Shown piece after piece: positions 41,001 to 54,700 of a stretch of 64,000 nucleotides of DNA. The notes under the pieces are model-generated. The model searched no databases, was not told where the DNA came from, and saw only the letters and a list, made by a program, of their open reading frames with translations. Within the stretch, counting starts at the first letter, position 1. Every line of letters starts with the position of its first letter. The translations under genes were made by a program, and so were the position numbers. This DNA comes from Litomosoides sigmodontis. Taxonomy: Eukaryota > Nematoda > Chromadorea > Rhabditida > Onchocercidae. Location of the stretch: assembly GCA_963070105.1 (NCBI GenBank), contig OY718804.1, forward strand, positions 10,307,817 to 10,371,816, in the 5' to 3' direction.

Positions 41001-42687
41001 TTGAAATTAAATTGATATTTTCATCTTAAATTCCAATTTAAAACTCTCAATAAACAGATGGTAATCAATAAACAGCCGTAACTATTTAAAGTAGAGCAGT
41101 CACATTCTGATGATAAATTAAATTTCGTCATATCAAATTAGAAAGCGAGGAGTGCACTGAGAATGACAGTAACTGATAAGGATAATCTATATGTATACGG
41201 ATTTTGCGAAGTATTAGTGTGAAATAATTTTCGTGTTTTGTTTTCATTGATAATAATTGTTGGTAAAGTATGTAATTTTGAAGAAAGACTAATAAGTGAA
41301 ATATGGAAGGCATTGAGTTTGGCTGACTGCAACTGAAGTGGGGAAGATTTGAAAAGAACTTTTATAAATAACAAGTGCCACTCATTGTGAATGATTGATG
41401 GAGAAAAGATGAGATTAAAATTTTGATTTTATCAGGAATTTATAGCTCGGAAATTCCAAAACACATGAAATAAGCCACGTAATACATTAACACGTAAAAA
41501 TAAGCCACGAATCGTAATCTTAAAGATAACATTTCTAAACGTGGAATTAAAGGCATTTTTCCACTAGGAATTTTTCTTGCAAATTTTCCGGGAGAAAGAA
41601 CAAATTTGCATTTTTTAAATAAAAAGAACAGATGAGTTTATTAACCTTTGGTTGCGCTTTTTTCGGAAATGCGACTTTTGGATCGATCTGAAATTTTAGG
41701 AATGGTGAAGGAATAGAATTTTATTTCAAATATATAGGTGAGAAAATTAATGGCTTTAAAATGAGGTATGAATAGAGGAAAAAAAGAGTTCCAATGAAGA
41801 GATAGTCTAAAACTTAATGTCCCTTTTTATAGTCCTTGAAGTGAACATTAAAATTATTTTCACCTTTAAATTTCATTTTATCCTTAAATATTCACCATTC
41901 TGTTTGCTTTGAAAAGGAAGTAATTTACGGCAACCCGCGGAATATTTCCTTTTATTTTACATGCATGCATCCTATTCATTATATTATAACATTATATTAT
42001 AACAGCAACTCAAAAATTTAATTAATATTTAAACAAAAAGCAAATGCGTACTTTTTTACCATCGAGTTCGTGCTGCTCTTGTGCCAGTACTTTATCCACA
42101 CTTGCCGGATCGGTAAACGTTATAAATCCAAAACCTCTGCAATCAAAATATTTAAAAATGAATGATCGGAAATAATTCTGTAAAAAATACAATTAAAAGG
42201 ATACCTACCAGTGAAGAGTTAAATGGTGGGTGGTGTGAATACAAAAAAAGGAAGGGAAAACGATAAAACAATGATTACCTGGCCCTTTTGGTTGCTGGGT
42301 CTCTCATTACCATACACTCGTTCACTTCACCAAATTTACCAAAGTAATCTCGTAATCCTTCTGTAAAAGCAAAAACATTTTTCCAGTAGAGAGTTAAATT
42401 TTATGGAACGAATTCAACTAATATTACTCGAACATTAGTTGTTACTTGAATATTACTTGAAATGGCAGCCATTAATTATTGTACAATGCATATGTGAAGG
42501 AATATGCAATAAATATAGTTCAATGATTCAAAAATTTTAATTTTTGAAAATCTTTAAAAAATTTTTCTTCACATATTCTTGTACTTGGAGAGTTTTACTT
42601 TGTTTTGTTACTTCACTACAACTACAACTACAACTACAACAACAACAACAACAACTACTGCTGCTGCTGCTACAACTACTATTACTA

Positions 42688-42722
<35 letters not shown>

Positions 42723-43819
42723 ACTAGCACTACTACTAGCACCGCTGCTGCTACTTCCACTACTGCTGCTACCGCTAGTACTACTACCAGGTACTACTGC
42801 TACTATTACTGCTACTACTGCCACTACCATTAGTGTTACTGCTGCTAGTAGTACTAACTACTGCTAATTGGACCTTTCTACATTGAATATCTGACCTGTA
42901 GCATATCACATACAATATTAGTACCTCAAATTACAACATTCTTCATCGAATTATATAATTACATTCAAGTATTCAAAGCCATCGCCTATTGGATTTGAAT
43001 GTAATTATGTAACTACAATCCTGCAATTTAAAAGTAATTAAGGAATTGAAAGTAATTGTATAAAGTGAAACTCTTCGGTGTCAATAATTTCCAGGCTTCT
43101 CCATTTATCCACCACTTCAAGTTATTATCTTACTTGTCAATTCACGAACGTATCGATAAAAAAAAAACTAAAAAAGTAAAACTTCAAAAATATTAAAAAA
43201 TATCATAACTTACCAGCCGTTGTTTGCCAGCTGAGACCACCGATAAACATTTTCCTAAAATAAAACACAAACAGCGCTCTTTTCGTTTTTTTAGAGTACT
43301 ATTTTCTTCTGAATTCACTCTGTGAAAGAATAATTATAACAGGTCGGTCGAATGTATTAACACTAAGCACTTTCAGGTTCACTTATGCCTGGTACCAATT
43401 AATCCGTCCGGTTCTTACCAACACTACCCCTCCTGCAGTAATGTCAACATTCTAACGCACTTTTTCCGTGCAATTGGAAAACAGAAGAGGAGAGAAAAAT
43501 AAATCGCTTCAATTGTTTCCCATCTTGCTTATAACTTCTGCGTACAGCAGGAGAGGAAATTACTATTTCTGTCTTTTTTTTAAGATGTATCACAGAAAAT
43601 ATGTGTAATATACAGGCTATCTAAGCATTTGGCGCAAATTTAATACAGAAGAGCTTCAGCTATTCATTAGCTATCGCACAGAGGCTGGAAATTTTCAAAT
43701 AATTGAAAACGAATTAGTGAGAGAGAATACCCGGGGTCATTCGAACTGGTACCATCCTCCGAACTTGGACTCTGTTGTGTTGCTTCATTATCGTTTGCAT
43801 TGGTATCGGATGCGTCCAT
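38027..43819 (-). CDS. msi-1: Musashi RNA-binding protein (two RRMs)
   Basis: Musashi binds UAG-containing 3' UTRs and controls translation in neural and stem cells; it acts in the cytoplasm. Exons on the minus strand: 43819-43731, 43254-43214, 42360-42279, 42136-42052, 41687-41646, 39664-39572, 39386-39338, 39213-39101, 38763-38682, 38552-38490, 38298-38027, all with matching phase and GT-AG introns; 336 residues. RRM1 (about 31-105): RNP2 MFIGGLSW and RNP1 RGFGFITF. The linker [15 protein letters not shown] is characteristic of Musashi. RRM2 (about 119-195): RNP2 [11 protein letters not shown]1 RGFGFITF, then [25 protein letters not shown]. The tail is Ala-rich (residues about 255-300) with Gly/Pro/Tyr. 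The acidic N terminus is Ser/Thr/Asn-rich. Introns are long (up to 2 kb), unlike the compact genes at the left. Confidence 0.96.
38830..39065. repeat. Degenerate TTA/ATT-rich patch in a Musashi intron
   Basis: The intron between exons 39213-39101 and 38763-38682 contains many imperfect TTATTA, TTATCA and ATTATTATTTAATAATTA strings. It resembles the families that make up the large arrays at 34.1 and 57.4 kb. Confidence 0.55.
42613..42866. repeat. Compound trinucleotide repeat (ACA/ACT/GCT)n in a Musashi intron
   Basis: About 250 bp of trinucleotide-periodic sequence runs in order CAA, CTG, CTA, CTG and mixed CTN units, with threefold phase kept nearly throughout. It lies between Musashi exons 2 and 3. 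Its six-frame homopolymer ORFs (poly-Thr, poly-Ser, poly-Leu) are not genes. Confidence 0.9.
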
Positions 43820-46800
43820 AGCTACTTTTCCACTACACTTCAGCTATACTTGTTGCTCGATCGCACGCACCACAGTACAACTGCTATTCGTAAACACCGG
43901 ACGTTGTTTTGCCTTTCAAGGCTTTCAGGATAAATGAAAGGTGACTACCGCAGTAATGAAGTGGAACAACAACAGGTGAATAACTGGTGAGATGTAAATT
44001 ATCCTTGTAAATGTTGGATCAAGTCGGAATTATTCCAATGGTCAGTAGCAGTTAGTAAGCAATGACCGTTCACTGATCACTTCCTCCCTTTCTCACTGTT
44101 TTTTTTTCTTCCAACTTCTTCAAATTACAACCAATAGAAATTTTATGAGCAAAATTCACTGATATCTGAAATATAAAAAATTTGTAAGGATAACCTTTCA
44201 CGCACTCATTTCAAACATTATAACAATAATACACGTAACGTATGCTTATTTAATTAATCATTATTGGACGATTGCCCTTGTTTTTTCAGCAAAATTCACT
44301 TCACAGAGAATAACTAAAGAAGAAATAATTGGTTTTGGAGCAAAAAACATTAGAACATTAACTTTTATCAAAATTTCAAAACACTGCCAACTTAACTTGT
44401 GAACAAAACGTCACTGCAAAAACACTTTTAATTCCCGCTTGTGTAAATTTTATGAGTAACAAATTCACATCTAAATTCTCTTTGCTTCTTTCTCTTCTCT
44501 CTTTTCTTCTTGTCCTTTCTCAATCATCCCATCTCATCCCTGTCACAACAAATTCTTTTCTTTCCACTTCACTTATCTATTCGTTGCAAAAGAAAAAATT
44601 TACACTTTCTGCAAGAATTTCACTTGTTATATTAACACACCCATACATACATACATGCACACGCACACACACACACGTACGTACGTATGTACGCACGGAC
44701 GCTAATCAATTTGTGTAAAAGTATGCACGGCGGAAAAATATGAACCGCAAAAACAAGGAAGAAGAAAAGAAATGTTTATGTGAAATGCATGTAATAACAT
44801 TGTAGAATGAACAAACTGTCATCACTGAAACTAATTTTACCTCAGAAATTTCTTGTTTACCCAGTCAATCGACCGTCTCATCATTTAATTAGAGAAGTTG
44901 AATTGTTACGAATTGAACTGGCTTCACTAGCCATCCACTGTAAGTGACGATAGATAGTTGCTTGCTTCACTCAAAAAGCAAAAAAAAATTTTTTTTTCAA
45001 AACTGAAATAATGAAAAACAGCTGTGTGTATGTGTGTGAGTGAGTGACCGAGTAAATCAGAGGAATAGAGTTAACGAACACATTTGAAAATTAAAATTAA
45101 ATTATTTCAAAATTTTGCTAATTCCAACGATGCAGGGAAACACATAAGGGAATGATAAGTTGGTAAAAAGAGAGAAGGATGACGACTAGGATGATAGATA
45201 ATCAATCTTAGCAAAAATTTATTTCCTCCTACTATGTGTAATGAGTTTTCAAACAACAACAACAACAGCACAAAATCGAATTGATCTTTGCTAATTTCGA
45301 CAACTCTTTGCTGGAAATTAATTCTTGGAAAAGCATTCTGACAAGCTCTCAAGATAAAGCGCAAAGCATACGAACAACAAACCGATGTACGTCACTGTGT
45401 AAAAAATGCTTTTTTTTAAATAAATTTAAAAGAGAAAAAAAACAAATTAATTAGTGATAGTTGACGAATAACGATTGTTGCATAAATTTGTAAGTTTTCA
45501 ATTAGCACTATTTATTTGCTGTTGCCTTTCGCATTTTTGGACAAAAGCTTCAGCGCAAAAATGAGAAGGGTGGAAAAGAAATGGGAATATCGAAGTTTAA
45601 GTATGAAACATGAAATGTCAACATACGCAAACTTAAATACTTTATTTTGACTGAACCTCAACCTGATTCATGCATTTATACGACTGTCGCATCCTCTATC
45701 ATGCGAAATATCCAAACATTGGCAAAGCAAAAATTATAGATAACTAACGGACAGTTGGAAAAATAATTGCTACATTATGTGCACACACACGCACATGGAT
45801 GTGTATGCATATGTGTGCTCGAGAGTACATTTGAGTTTTTGATTTATTTAAAAAAATTTTTTTTGCAAATTCTTAAAGCTGAAACTAATTGACGTAGCTG
45901 TTTCTCGCTCATTTTTCCTTTCCGTGCTCCCATCGACATAACTCCTCTCTATACTACATTATCCAAAAGTTTAACATCAGACAGTTAAATTGTTAAAATT
46001 CCTCTGCACAACTTCGATGCACTCTTGTTATATATCATATTTCACGTACAAACGTAGTATTTACACGTTATCATTGACATGACACTGATAAATACACACG
46101 TCAGAGGCAAATGAGAGACGAAGAAAAAACATGCAAAAGTAAGGCTAATCATAACCTTACTACTCCTAACTTCTTCGTCATTAATTCAAAAAAGGAAATA
46201 GAAGAAAGGAATGAATTCATTTAGTGCTTTACACTATCACAATTGTTGCGATAAGGACGAAGTGATAAAGCGAAAGGCGAAATTCCGACGATACGAAAAG
46301 TTGGAAGGAAAAATCCATCAAACAACGACGACGATGTTATTTGAATATCATTAATTTAACTGACAGCGCCACAATCATTGCTAATTCTATTTTAATTTCA
46401 CAGTGAAATTTGTGACATTTGCTCGTTAAACAATCATTTTAAAATAGCACTCATTCATTATTAATGTATGCATACGTTGCAACTATCAGAGCATCAGTAT
46501 CAATAGTGGTCTTACTGATAAGAGACAGATATGTCCTGCGTCTGTTCAGGGAAGGACAACGATGGACAGCGCAACAGGTGGAAGTGAGGGATGAACTGTT
46601 ACGCGAAGGTCACATCTTCTGCTGCAGGCATTTGCGAACACGATGGTCAGTCAGGCGGAGTGGGACGGACGTCGTAGAAGGGAAAAACTCTGAGAGCCGA
46701 AGAGAGTGAAGAGTTTGTTGTGCGACGCAACCTGCGTCTACCTGCTCAACACCAATATAGGTTCATAGTTCAATGACTTCCTATTACATATAAATTGACG

Positions 46801-48490
46801 GTGTGGTGGAAATAGCTTGGAAGTATTTTGCGCAATTAATCATTTAATTTTTCCAAGAAAGTGGCTGTACTCAAATGACTGAGCTTTTTACGTGTTCAAG
46901 AAAAAAAGGTGATAGTCATATGAAAGAGAATTGAGGTGTGTCATCGATGTGATCAGATTATTTCAGGTAAGTTGGGGAAGGAATAGTACCGATCAAAACG
47001 AGTGTACCGATTAGCAGTAGGCTCGTTCGACTTGACGCATGAACATGAAATGTTACGTGTGAGTAGAAGTGCAGAAATACGTGAACGAAAAAAGCGCGGA
47101 AGTAGATCGATTCATACGTGGTGTATTTATGACATATTCTTCAAACATTTCCGCATCCTACCATCTCCTCCATTGTCTTCTAACCTTAATCATCCGTTCA
47201 ACAATTATCTACGATCAATCCCACGTAATAGATTAGCATACTCTTGACAGCACCAATATCTCATTAACATCGATTGTAATATGCCATAAAATTTATCAAT
47301 TTTAATATGTCGTAAAGTTTATTACTTACGTTACTCCGAGTAGATTCATTTCCTATTGATATGCAAAATTTAACAACTACTAATTGATAATTGATAATCA
47401 ATTACGGAAATACTCCTTCACAATTTCTTCCTTTCTTTCCTTTTTTCTCGTTAGTTGGAAATGTGAAGGGAAGAAATGCCGTGGTAATTTCATTTTTATC
47501 AAAAGAGCTAATTGGCATTAAAATATGAAAGGAATAAATGAGAAGAGAGAGTGAGAGAGAGTGTGTGTGTGTGTGAAAAAAAGGTATTTTTGATTTTTGC
47601 ACAAGCGATAAGATAAATTGAGCAACGCACTCTGACGCCAACCAACCAATTTATTTACCTACTCATGAAGTTGAAGTAAACATTGTTAGCATCACAATGC
47701 CCTCAAGAGGACAAAGGTTGCACAGGTTAAGTTAAGCTGGCATATTACTTGTTTGTTACGGTTAGGCAAAAACAATTTGATGTGAAGAAAACACATCTCA
47801 ATTTACTTCACCGAATGTGCGTGTGGAGAGCGACTTAACTTTACAACACAAAAATAGCCGATAGAATGTCAGTTACAGGCCCAGAGGGTCGCCTTACTTA
47901 CTTTCACTTATGCCATGAGCCTTCCGTTTTTTCCTCAGGAAAGTATCTTACGGAGAGAAGTGTTCCTGATAGGCGGCTGGTATACATATAGCACACTTCC
48001 GGTTTCCGAGAAAAACGAAACGTTCTTTGCTTCATCGATTCACTTAAACTATTAGCAAAATGATAAAAATACCCATTTACGGAGGTGGGAGTTTTTTTCC
48101 CTCCTTTCGTTTGTTTGTTTGTAATTGAAAACGAAATTTAGAGAGGTATGCACTGGAAATGAATAATTTGCACTACAACAAGAAAGAGAGAGACAGAGAG
48201 AGAGAGAGAGAGAGGGAAAGAAGAGAGGAAAAGCGGAGGAGGAGTAGCAAGAAGAAAGTGCCTAATTAATTGGAAATGGAATAGTGAAATTCGTATCGAA
48301 ATAATGAAACAAATGCTTTCGAACGCCATACATACGTTATGTATACGGATGTGCCCATCCAATTATGAAACATATTTGGAAGGGAGTGAAAAGATGTGTT
48401 CCTCACTGTCCTCATAGATAGAAACATCTGGTCCAAAAAGAGCAAGGCGCAAATGCGTGATGGATGAATTAACTCGCGGGCGGTACTTAC

Positions 48491-48515
48491 CTCTCCTCCT
48501 CCTCCTCCTCCTCCT
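48491..48515. repeat. (CTC)n tract
   Basis: A short run of CTC units within the gene-free region. Confidence 0.85.
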
Positions 48516-49044
48516 CAACTTCACACTCTTCCACATTTCAATACAAATCGATCGAAATTTATTCCTGCGTCACGTACTTATTTATAATGTTTGCAAAATT
48601 GTAATATAGCTGCTTAAACGCAGAGGGAAGCGCAATTCGTTTGTTTGCTGGTTTTTTTCTCTGTTAACATTGCTAGGCTAAAAAAGGCATTTAAGGCGAA
48701 GAGGAATAAAAGTACTTCAGCGATTTAAATCGTTAGAACTATTCAAATTGAACTACTTGATTGAATCAATGTAATTGGTTTAATTAGTTTAGCTGCGGAA
48801 GATAATTACTTGGAGTAAAATGGATTCTTATGTGAAAGCGGTCACGGAAAACTTCAACCGAAACGTCAGTTGACAATGAGCGTTAAGGATGAAGCTGTAG
48901 GAAACAGCTGATCTTTGATCTTCGCCAAAGGTATTCGTTTGAAGATACCTGTGAAGCACAAGAAGCTTTAAGAGGAAAAAAAGTACAGTGGCCGATAGTC
49001 TTACCTAGTACTTCTTAAACTGAAAGTAGAAAATTCGATATCAG

Positions 49045-49101
49045 TACTGGTACCATTGATGTCACTACTGGTACCATTGATGTCACTACTGGTACCATTA
49101 C
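49045..49101. repeat. 21-bp tandem repeat, 2.7 copies
   Basis: The unit TACTGGTACCATTGATGTCAC occurs at 49045-49065 and 49066-49086, with a third partial copy to about 49101. Copies are identical over the shared part, so the duplication is recent. Each unit carries a GGTACC palindrome, and a TATCGATATCGATATTG palindrome-rich string follows. Confidence 0.93.
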
Positions 49102-49404
49102 TGATAGCAATATCGATATCGATATTGACAGAAAATGCAAGCAAAAATGCAAGTCATTGATTTGTTTCATTTAAATAAATGAGAAATTAAACGTTTGATC
49201 ATACCGGCGTAGATGATGATGACAGTCCAGGTAGGGTCCGTTTGTTTGTTAGAGAGATATATGGGTAGGTAGGTTGTTTGCTACCACTATTGACATTATG
49301 ATACAGTCGTCGTTGTGACCTTGAACAAATTGACATCGAATTCGAGACGGCAACAGTTTCGCTGAGTGAGAGAGAGAGAGAGAACGTGCGCGAGAAGGAA
49401 GAGG

Positions 49405-49441
<37 letters not shown>

Positions 49442-51263
49442 GATGGAAGATGACGGCTTGGATAGTATGGTCTAATGAGGAAGCGAAGTGGTACCATCAG
49501 TTCACACATATAGTAAGTAACAGGTCAAAGTTCACGGGACCTTTAGAGCATCACCACGATAAGTGAACAATACGTGATAACACAATGATGAACTCACGGC
49601 TTCCTTCCTTCTTGTTTGCTTCCCTTTGTCTACGACATTTTGTGATTTTGTTTCAAGTGTGCTTGGTGTAAAATTTGATTGATAAGAAGGGGTTATCAGT
49701 ACGACGACTACACAAGTGTTATCAATGGTTGTTGTGAATTTTTTTTCAAATTTAAGATTATTCATTTCTGCATTCGATGAGCTAATCAAACGATAAGTTC
49801 ACACAGTAATTCCCTCAAACAGGTATTGTTGCTCCGAGAGATCAACGATATAGCCACACTGATAAGTGATAAGTGATATGTGCAATCAAATATTAACATT
49901 TGTTGTTCTTCAATAAAAATGAAAAACAACGAACGACGAGTTACAAGCAAATGGAAAGTGTGAAAGAAATGAGTACTTCGTTACCACCGTCATTAGCTAT
50001 TACAATCATAGTGATTAATTAATTAATTAAAAGAGCTTAACTAAGTAATGATTTAACTTGATTTGTTAACCTTTTATTAATTACTAATTGATTATCCATG
50101 AAATAACCTATCTTTTCAACGAGTCATTTTTTAATCCCTCTAAGAGATAGATAATAATCCCTTCGCATTGTTACTTTTCTCTCACTTTATTTAGGTGAAA
50201 AAAATTTAGGATAGGAATGTAACGCCACGACTGACTATTCAATTGTCGCAATGATGGAAGCGGAAATAATCAAATAAATAAACGTTATCGATTTTGTTTG
50301 ATTAAATTTAAACACTTCAACATATCTCGTGTAATTTGAATGTCTGCCGTTCTTACTATTAAGCAATTATTTCATATCGATACGCTTAATCCTTTTTTTT
50401 TCCATTTAAAGTGTAAAGCGCTGGAAAATTTAATTTTTGCAATTCAAGTGAGAGTGAGAGCACAACGTTTGAGCGTTCAATGGATGAGATTTCTTCTCGA
50501 ATGCTTCGAATACGAAATGATGCAAAATGTAAACAAACAAATAATCAATGAATGGGTGAAGTGGGAAATATCACAGCGATAGGTTGGAATGATAGCAAAC
50601 TTACAGTTAACGACTGACGTACACCTCTGACGTAATCTTTTACGTACTATTGTTGAAGGATTGAGTTCAATAATTCAACAATACATGTGAGGCAAGTGAA
50701 TGAGAGTAAAATTGGCTGTAAGTAATTAAGTAACAATTATCATACAAGAGATAGCGGCGATCGCATAATTCGCCTAAACTACGTCTTCTTCCGCTCCGTT
50801 GCTCCGTGTCTTTTTCCGTTTCACTTCACGTCCAACTTCATCCGTGTCACACTTCATGTGATAAAATAATCGAATTTAATCAATTTTTTGCTATCACATC
50901 GATGCTTATTTTAGTTTAATAATTAATCGGACAGCAAGGAAAACGAAAAGGCGCAATTTCATTTGAAAGCAATTTTTAGCACTCTAACTAATGAAAGTGA
51001 GGAAGGATTTTCTAGCAAATCAAAATGTAATGTGTGCATGTGCACATATTTACGTGTGTAATAGTAAAGTGAATATATTAACTCAACCATATAACATAAC
51101 CTAATTGGTCAAAATTCCATAAATAAACATTCTTATCAGTGATCATAAGAAGCGTGGTGGAAATTAGGTTAATTAGGAGAGGGTAATGACGGTGAATAAG
51201 AGTGATGCTAAATTCTTGCTAACAATCATGATGAATAGCGTTTCCAGGTTCCATTGAGAAAGC

Positions 51264-51312
51264 GTTGGGTGGGTGTGTGTGTGTGGGTGTGTGGGTGTGT
51301 GTGTGTGCGTGT
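51264..51312. repeat. (GT)n / GGGTGT repeat
   Basis: About 50 bp of GT with interspersed GGG, alternating purine-pyrimidine in long parts. Confidence 0.9.
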
Positions 51313-51480
51313 GGTGACGTTTGACACCGTAAAATCAGAAGAGAAAAACAGTGGGGAATTAGCCGTAGTGAAAGGTCGGAAGAAAAAGAACGAAATGAGA
51401 AGAAGCAGCTAAGTAGCAGTTGTTTGTAAAAGTTTGAGGAGCACAAGCAGCGGCAGCAGCAGAAGTAGTGGTAGCAAGTG

Positions 51481-51604
51481 AGGTAACAGGTGATGGGTGG
51501 GTTGGATAAATGGGTGACGGGTAACAGGTAACGGGTAACGGGTGACGAGTAGCGGGTAACAGGTAACGGGTAACGGGTGACAGGGAGCAGGTAACAGGTA
51601 ACGA
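51481..51604. repeat. Degenerate heptamer array (GGGTAAC / AGGTAAC / GGGTGAC)
   Basis: About 120 bp consist mostly of seven-base units reading GGGTAAC or AGGTAAC, with GGGTGAC variants and a few indels. It is unlike the nematode telomere unit TTAGGC. Confidence 0.85.
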
Positions 51605-51669
51605 TAAGCAATCGTAACAATAAACGAGTAGCCGAAAAAAGGATGGAAGAGGGAAAAGTGCCAATGTAA

Positions 51670-51676
51670 GAGAGGT

Positions 51677-51717
<41 letters not shown>
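51670..51717. repeat. (GA)n tract
   Basis: About 45 bp of nearly perfect AG repeat, the longest uninterrupted GA tract that I see in the gene-free region. Confidence 0.9.
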
Positions 51718-51721
<4 letters not shown>

Positions 51722-54700
51722 GCCAGTGAACATAATAAACATGCGCTTTCACCACTAATCAGCGGCAATTATAATAGCATCGATGTGTGAACGACTACTA
51801 CAAGTATAAGTATCTATCAATCGAACCATCCAGCGCTGCGGTGACCATTACCGCCGTGCGCTAGCGCATTCACTCCTAGGATGGAAAAGCTGGAGGTCCA
51901 TCACGTCACGTCACATCCTCATCGGCCATTCTTCCTCTCCTATCATCGTTGATAAGGATGCTATTGCTGTTAATAGTATTGATAACAATTTTGTAAAACA
52001 GCCTGTGACGAAACAGTCATTTCATCAACGTTTTTCTGTATTTCTTAATCGCTTAGCTAATTATGCAAATAATTAGTTTACAATAATAGCAAACAAATAA
52101 TAATAATAATAATAATAATTTAAAGGAAACATTTAGAAAAGGAAGAACTTTCGTGGCAGTTCGTAACAAAATCACTGATTTAACGACCGTCTAACAAACG
52201 ATTTCTTTTTCAAATGACCTCTCCCATTCCGTACTGTATCACAGAGACAGAAGATGAATGACGTATGATTGCATGTTTGCATCACGCGTCACGCATCACG
52301 CACCATGCAGATGAGCGAGAGTTGCGCAGAGTGAGGAAACGATTGCGAACTTTTTAATTGAATGAAGTGATCTCGTAGGAATGAGGGGATAAGCTAATGT
52401 AGTACGGTGCCCTACGACACTGCCACAGCGGAACACATCATATAAAGAAGCTGCTCACATCAATGCAAAGGTGAAGCTAAGTTTGTTGAAAAGGAAAGGA
52501 AGTGTATCAGACGACGCTAGCCTAGCACCTAGCACTGATCCTTAAATTGGTCAATCATTTAATGGGTGGTGATATGACAGGTTGACAAGTAGCAGCACAA
52601 CAACGCACCTATACGACAGGTAAAATGATCAGGACTGAAATGATTTTCTGTTACTTCTTCAAATTGTATTCACAAATGGGTCGTCTCTTTTCCATTCCAT
52701 TCTCTTCATTCCCCCCTCCTCTCTCTCTCTCTATCCTTCTCTCTCCCTCTCTCTCTCTTTATTCTTTCCTTTAAACCATCTTCAGTTTCATGTTTTCAAT
52801 CGTAATTTCTTATATAACAAAAAAAAAGAAGGAAAGAAATGAAGAAGTTTTCGTTTCACTTCTTAATTTTCCCATCGTCCTTCAAAAATTTTCATTTTCT
52901 TTCATTGACATTTTCATCTCTTCTCTCCACCCCCTCTCTCTCCACCTGTCCTTTTCCTTACAATTTTTTTTCCTTTTTCTTTTGTTTAAACTAATCACTT
53001 TATCTTTTTTCCCTTTTGTTTTTCAATTTCTCACTTCATTTAGCTACCTTCCTTCTCATTCAATTGCCTAAGCCTGTGTAGTAAAATGAAATTTGATAAT
53101 TTCCTTTCTTCCAACGCTTCCCGGCTAATTATTTTTTGAATTTTTAATAAAACTGACAACCGAACTATTTGTTAATAAATTTTTAGTAAAAATTTTCACG
53201 TTTGATTTGTTTAAAAATGAAATGGCATGACCGTGGTGTATGGAGGAAGAGAAATGCAATTAAAATTTAGCTAAATTATTTCATTATGAAGCTAAATTTG
53301 AAAGAGCAAAAAATGATTTGACAATTGAAATTGCTCCCATTTCTCCTTTCCCTCTTCCCACTTGCTGTTCCTATCTCATCCAAATTTCTGGTTCTATTAT
53401 TTCCATATTACCTGCCTATCTGTCTCTTTTTTTGGCCGATACAGCCTGGAACAACCACATTTCACATTCACTCACCTTTGTTGACATTTGAAGCAAAAAA
53501 GAAAGAAAGAGAGGAAACTTGTGGTTTATTGCAAAAAAGAGTTTTTTTTTTAAAATTAAAATGACCTTGAAATGTGCTAACCCAATTAAGCACTTCTTAC
53601 TTAGTGAACGAATTTCATTACTTCCACCTCCGAAATGAATGAAAATATTGAAAGTCAAAATTATTTGATTAATAGACCAAAAAAGAGAAAAGAAAACTCT
53701 CATATTTCATTTGCAAATTTACTTTTTAATTGAATTGTGCAAAAAAAAGAACTGTTTATTCAAATAAATAAATGTCAAGCGGATGGGGGTGGACGGATGG
53801 AGCGACTACAGCGGTAGTTAGCATTAAAAATAAACTTATTTTTCACACATTCCCGCATATTTCAATTTCATGCTAACACAACTAAAGTACTTGAAATTGA
53901 GCAGGTGACGAATAGATGGACAGAGAGATGGATAGATAATTGGACAGACGGATAAACAGATAGATAGACGGCGATAGTTGTGATGAATAATTTCGATGAA
54001 AAATACAAAAAAAAAGTAAAATTAATTAGCAAAAAAATTAATTCATAGAAATGGATTTTCCTCTTTCACTCACTTTTATACTCAATTACTTTATTTTAGT
54101 TAATGTGCAAAAAAAAGGACGAATTGCGGTCAATTTTTAAAGAATTTTGAAATTTTGGAAGAATGCTAAAATTAACGCTGCGAAATGAAGCGAAACGACG
54201 AAAGAGAAGGATGAAAATTTATTTCTATGGATATGGCTCTCAGTAAGAAGCCCACCTAACTGTGTAAGCCTAACATTCTCGACGCTTTACGAAATTAAAT
54301 AATTCAAAAATGCTTATCGACTGAATGAGTTAGTATTATTATTTAGCCAGTTGTCATTTCTGAAAATATTACCAATTAAAATTTTTACTTATCTTTTTTT
54401 TGATTTTTTGTTTCGTTTCTTTTTACGTTTGGGACACTTTTCTCTCTTTCTCTCTCTCTCTCTCTCTGCTTGGTGCTCTGCTATTGATAGTCTATTTTAT
54501 GGTATGGAAAAGGAAGCTACTTGAAGCCTTCCCCTCTTTTTCATCTTCCTCATTCTTCATATTGTCACATTTTCCGCTTTTATGGATGGAAATTGGGAGA
54601 AAGCGCAAATGTACTTTTTTTCGTACCTTTTGGAGAGGAATTTGTATGACAACGTGGAAATATGATGGCATTACGCAAAACTCGTTAAATTATAACAATT

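Noticed and set aside
42537..42867. Poly-Ser, poly-Thr and poly-Leu ORFs
   Set aside because: They come from the trinucleotide repeat inside a Musashi intron.
46464..46709. 81-codon plus-strand ORF rich in Arg and Glu
   Set aside because: No domain, no splice partners, and isolated in the gene-free region.
47010..47050. String GCTCGTTCGACTTGACGC looked like a tRNA T-arm
   Set aside because: No matching A box, acceptor stem or cloverleaf could be built around it.
51219..51768. Overlapping 119-178 codon minus-strand ORFs rich in Leu, Ser and Pro
   Set aside because: They read through the GA, GT and heptamer repeats and have no independent coding signal.
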